A stretch of 64,000 nucleotides of DNA, taken from contig NZ_JAKWBL010000001.1 of NCBI RefSeq assembly GCF_022513635.1, positions 1,488,001-1,552,000 of the forward strand, in the 5' to 3' direction. A program made the translations under genes and the position numbers. Shown piece after piece: positions 63,209 through 64,000 of the stretch (the first letter of the stretch is position 1; each line of letters opens with the position of its first letter). The notes beneath the pieces are model-generated. The model searched no databases. It saw nothing but the letters and a program-made list of their open reading frames with translations, and was not told where the DNA came from. Source of the stretch: Paraniabella ginsengisoli. GTDB taxonomy: Bacteria; Bacteroidota; Bacteroidia; Chitinophagales; Chitinophagaceae.

Positions 63209-63751
63209 CGTTCCTATTTAACTGTTGGTCTTTTTGTGCTGATTACTGAGCTGAATGAATTACTCCGTCAGTTCAAATCTCACCCAATTTAAAAGATATA
63301 AAAGATTTTTCTTGTATCAGTTAACTGAAAGGTAGCCGCAGGATAATTTTTTCGTTTTTAGAAAAATAAAAGAATGGATAAATCTTACCCATTTGTGTAG
63401 GTATAATCGGGTATATGCATCCTAATGATATACCTTTTAAGGTAGGGTTTACGTGAAAATCCAGTGAAAATGCATCACCTACGCCTAATATAAAAGTACC
63501 TTGGATGGCGACGATTTAAATAGGGGTTCGCCTTGCACACATGATAAAACTGTATGAAAAATGACCAACAAAGTTTCATATAAATTTAGATTTCCACGCC
63601 CGATTCATGGTGATCATGCTGGTATGTCGGGCTTCTTAACGAGAAAGGGTATGCAGATCTAATGAACAATCTGGCATACCCTTCTAACTCTGTAAAAGCC
63701 ACTGCTTTTACGTTTCAATAAAAATTAGCTTTAATATAAAAACATACGACA
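63209..63751. other. Non-coding stretch between the GNAT gene and the edge gene
   Basis: 543 bases with no credible gene. One clear hairpin lies near the end: AAGGGTATGC-AGAT (63645 onward) with ATCT-G-GCATACCCTT (to 63683). A second, weaker pairing GCCCGA/TCGGGC is around 63598-63632. It must contain the divergent promoters of the GNAT and edge genes. No other structure was seen. Confidence 0.5.
63645..63683. repeat. Inverted repeat upstream of the edge gene
   Basis: AAGGGTATGC at 63645-63654 is the exact complement of GCATACCCTT at 63674-63683, with an inner AGAT/ATCT pair and one unpaired G. It could be an operator or a leader hairpin 69 bases upstream of the edge gene's start, or a terminator for transcription coming from the left. 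Confidence 0.55.
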
Positions 63752-64000
63752 ATGCTTAAACATAAAAGCCTCAGCATCTTAAAATGGGTTGCCCCTGCAT
63801 GCGCAGTAGCGTTCAGCCTGCTTGCATTTACAAATCAAACTGATGCTGATAAGATCAAGAGTAACGACTTGTTCTTTGCTGATTTGTATTTTAAATATAC
63901 ACCAACAGATCCGGACGATTTTAGCCAGAGTTCTGTAGAAGAGCAATCGAACTGGACGCTAATCACTTCAGGACAAAAATGTGAACAGGAAACCAACGAA
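63752..64000 (+). CDS. Secreted protein, partial (runs off the right edge)
   Basis: An open frame of 83 codons from ATG 63752 to the window end. The N-terminus has a signal peptide (basic KHKS, then LKWVAPACAVAFSLLAF), and the mature part is acidic and polar (YTPTDPDDFSQSSVEEQSNW). A cysteine appears near the edge. Short exported proteins of this style are common in Bacteroidota; no family is assigned. It is oriented opposite to the GNAT gene. Confidence 0.55.
   Translation, partial: MLKHKSLSILKWVAPACAVAFSLLAFTNQTDADKIKSNDLFFADLYFKYTPTDPDDFSQSSVEEQSNWTLITSGQKCEQETNE

Noticed and set aside
61560..64000. Second copy of the tRNA-Ser 3' end as right attachment site
   Set aside because: I looked for the T-arm and acceptor sequence and found no repeat in this stretch.

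Overview
The window looks like a chromosomal piece of a Bacteroidota bacterium, probably Chitinophagaceae or a close relative. The evidence is the low G+C content, lipoboxes of the Bacteroidota kind, TAnnTTTG-type promoter elements, a Bacteroides-type tyrosine recombinase and a traE-to-traN conjugation operon of the CTnDOT class. The family-level placement is inference.

Layout. 0-6.1 kb: housekeeping and envelope genes (sterol desaturase-like enzyme, MORN-type lipid-exposed repeat protein, L,D-transpeptidase, Gfo/Idh/MocA oxidoreductase, short alpha-glucan phosphorylase). 6.4-18.8 kb: a two-protein hybrid PKS/NRPS assembly line, A-PCP-KS-AT-ACP followed by C-A-PCP-C-A-PCP-TE, predicted to build amino acid 1 + malonyl C2 unit + Asn + amino acid 3. 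18.9-36.8 kb: an exopolysaccharide locus with a response regulator, a sugar transferase carrying a degenerate receiver domain, a TolC-like protein, a Wzz/BY-kinase-like co-polymerase, a Wzy-like polymerase, a 31-residue membrane peptide, an acetyltransferase, three glycosyltransferases, a Tat-exported small subunit with a GMC oxidoreductase and, on the other strand, flippase, methyltransferase, beta-helix lipoprotein and glycoside hydrolase lipoprotein. 37-45.2 kb: core genes prmC, ribD, IMPACT-family, clpB, DsbA-like and dnaA. 45.28 kb: tRNA-Ser(GCT). From 45.4 kb to the right edge: an integrative conjugative element (ICE) inserted beside that tRNA, with integrase, small DNA-binding proteins, tra genes N-M-L-K-J-I(x3)-G-F-E, an RteC-like regulator, a membrane LuxR-type regulator and a GNAT enzyme. 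Its right end, relaxase and coupling protein are not in the window.

Data quality governs how this window should be read. About 37 reading-frame breaks are present, nearly all cured by adding one base to an A or T run, and they hit dnaA, clpB, prmC, integrase and tra genes alike. When the base is restored, every gene length becomes divisible by three and matches its family. I therefore treat them as homopolymer under-calls in the assembly, not as pseudogenes, and give merged coordinates.

How the parts work together: the PKS/NRPS pair needs a phosphopantetheinyl transferase encoded elsewhere. The polysaccharide genes form a Wzx/Wzy-type pathway apparently using a TolC-like outer-membrane partner. 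The ICE carries the mating-pore half of a Bacteroidota conjugation system with its own regulators.
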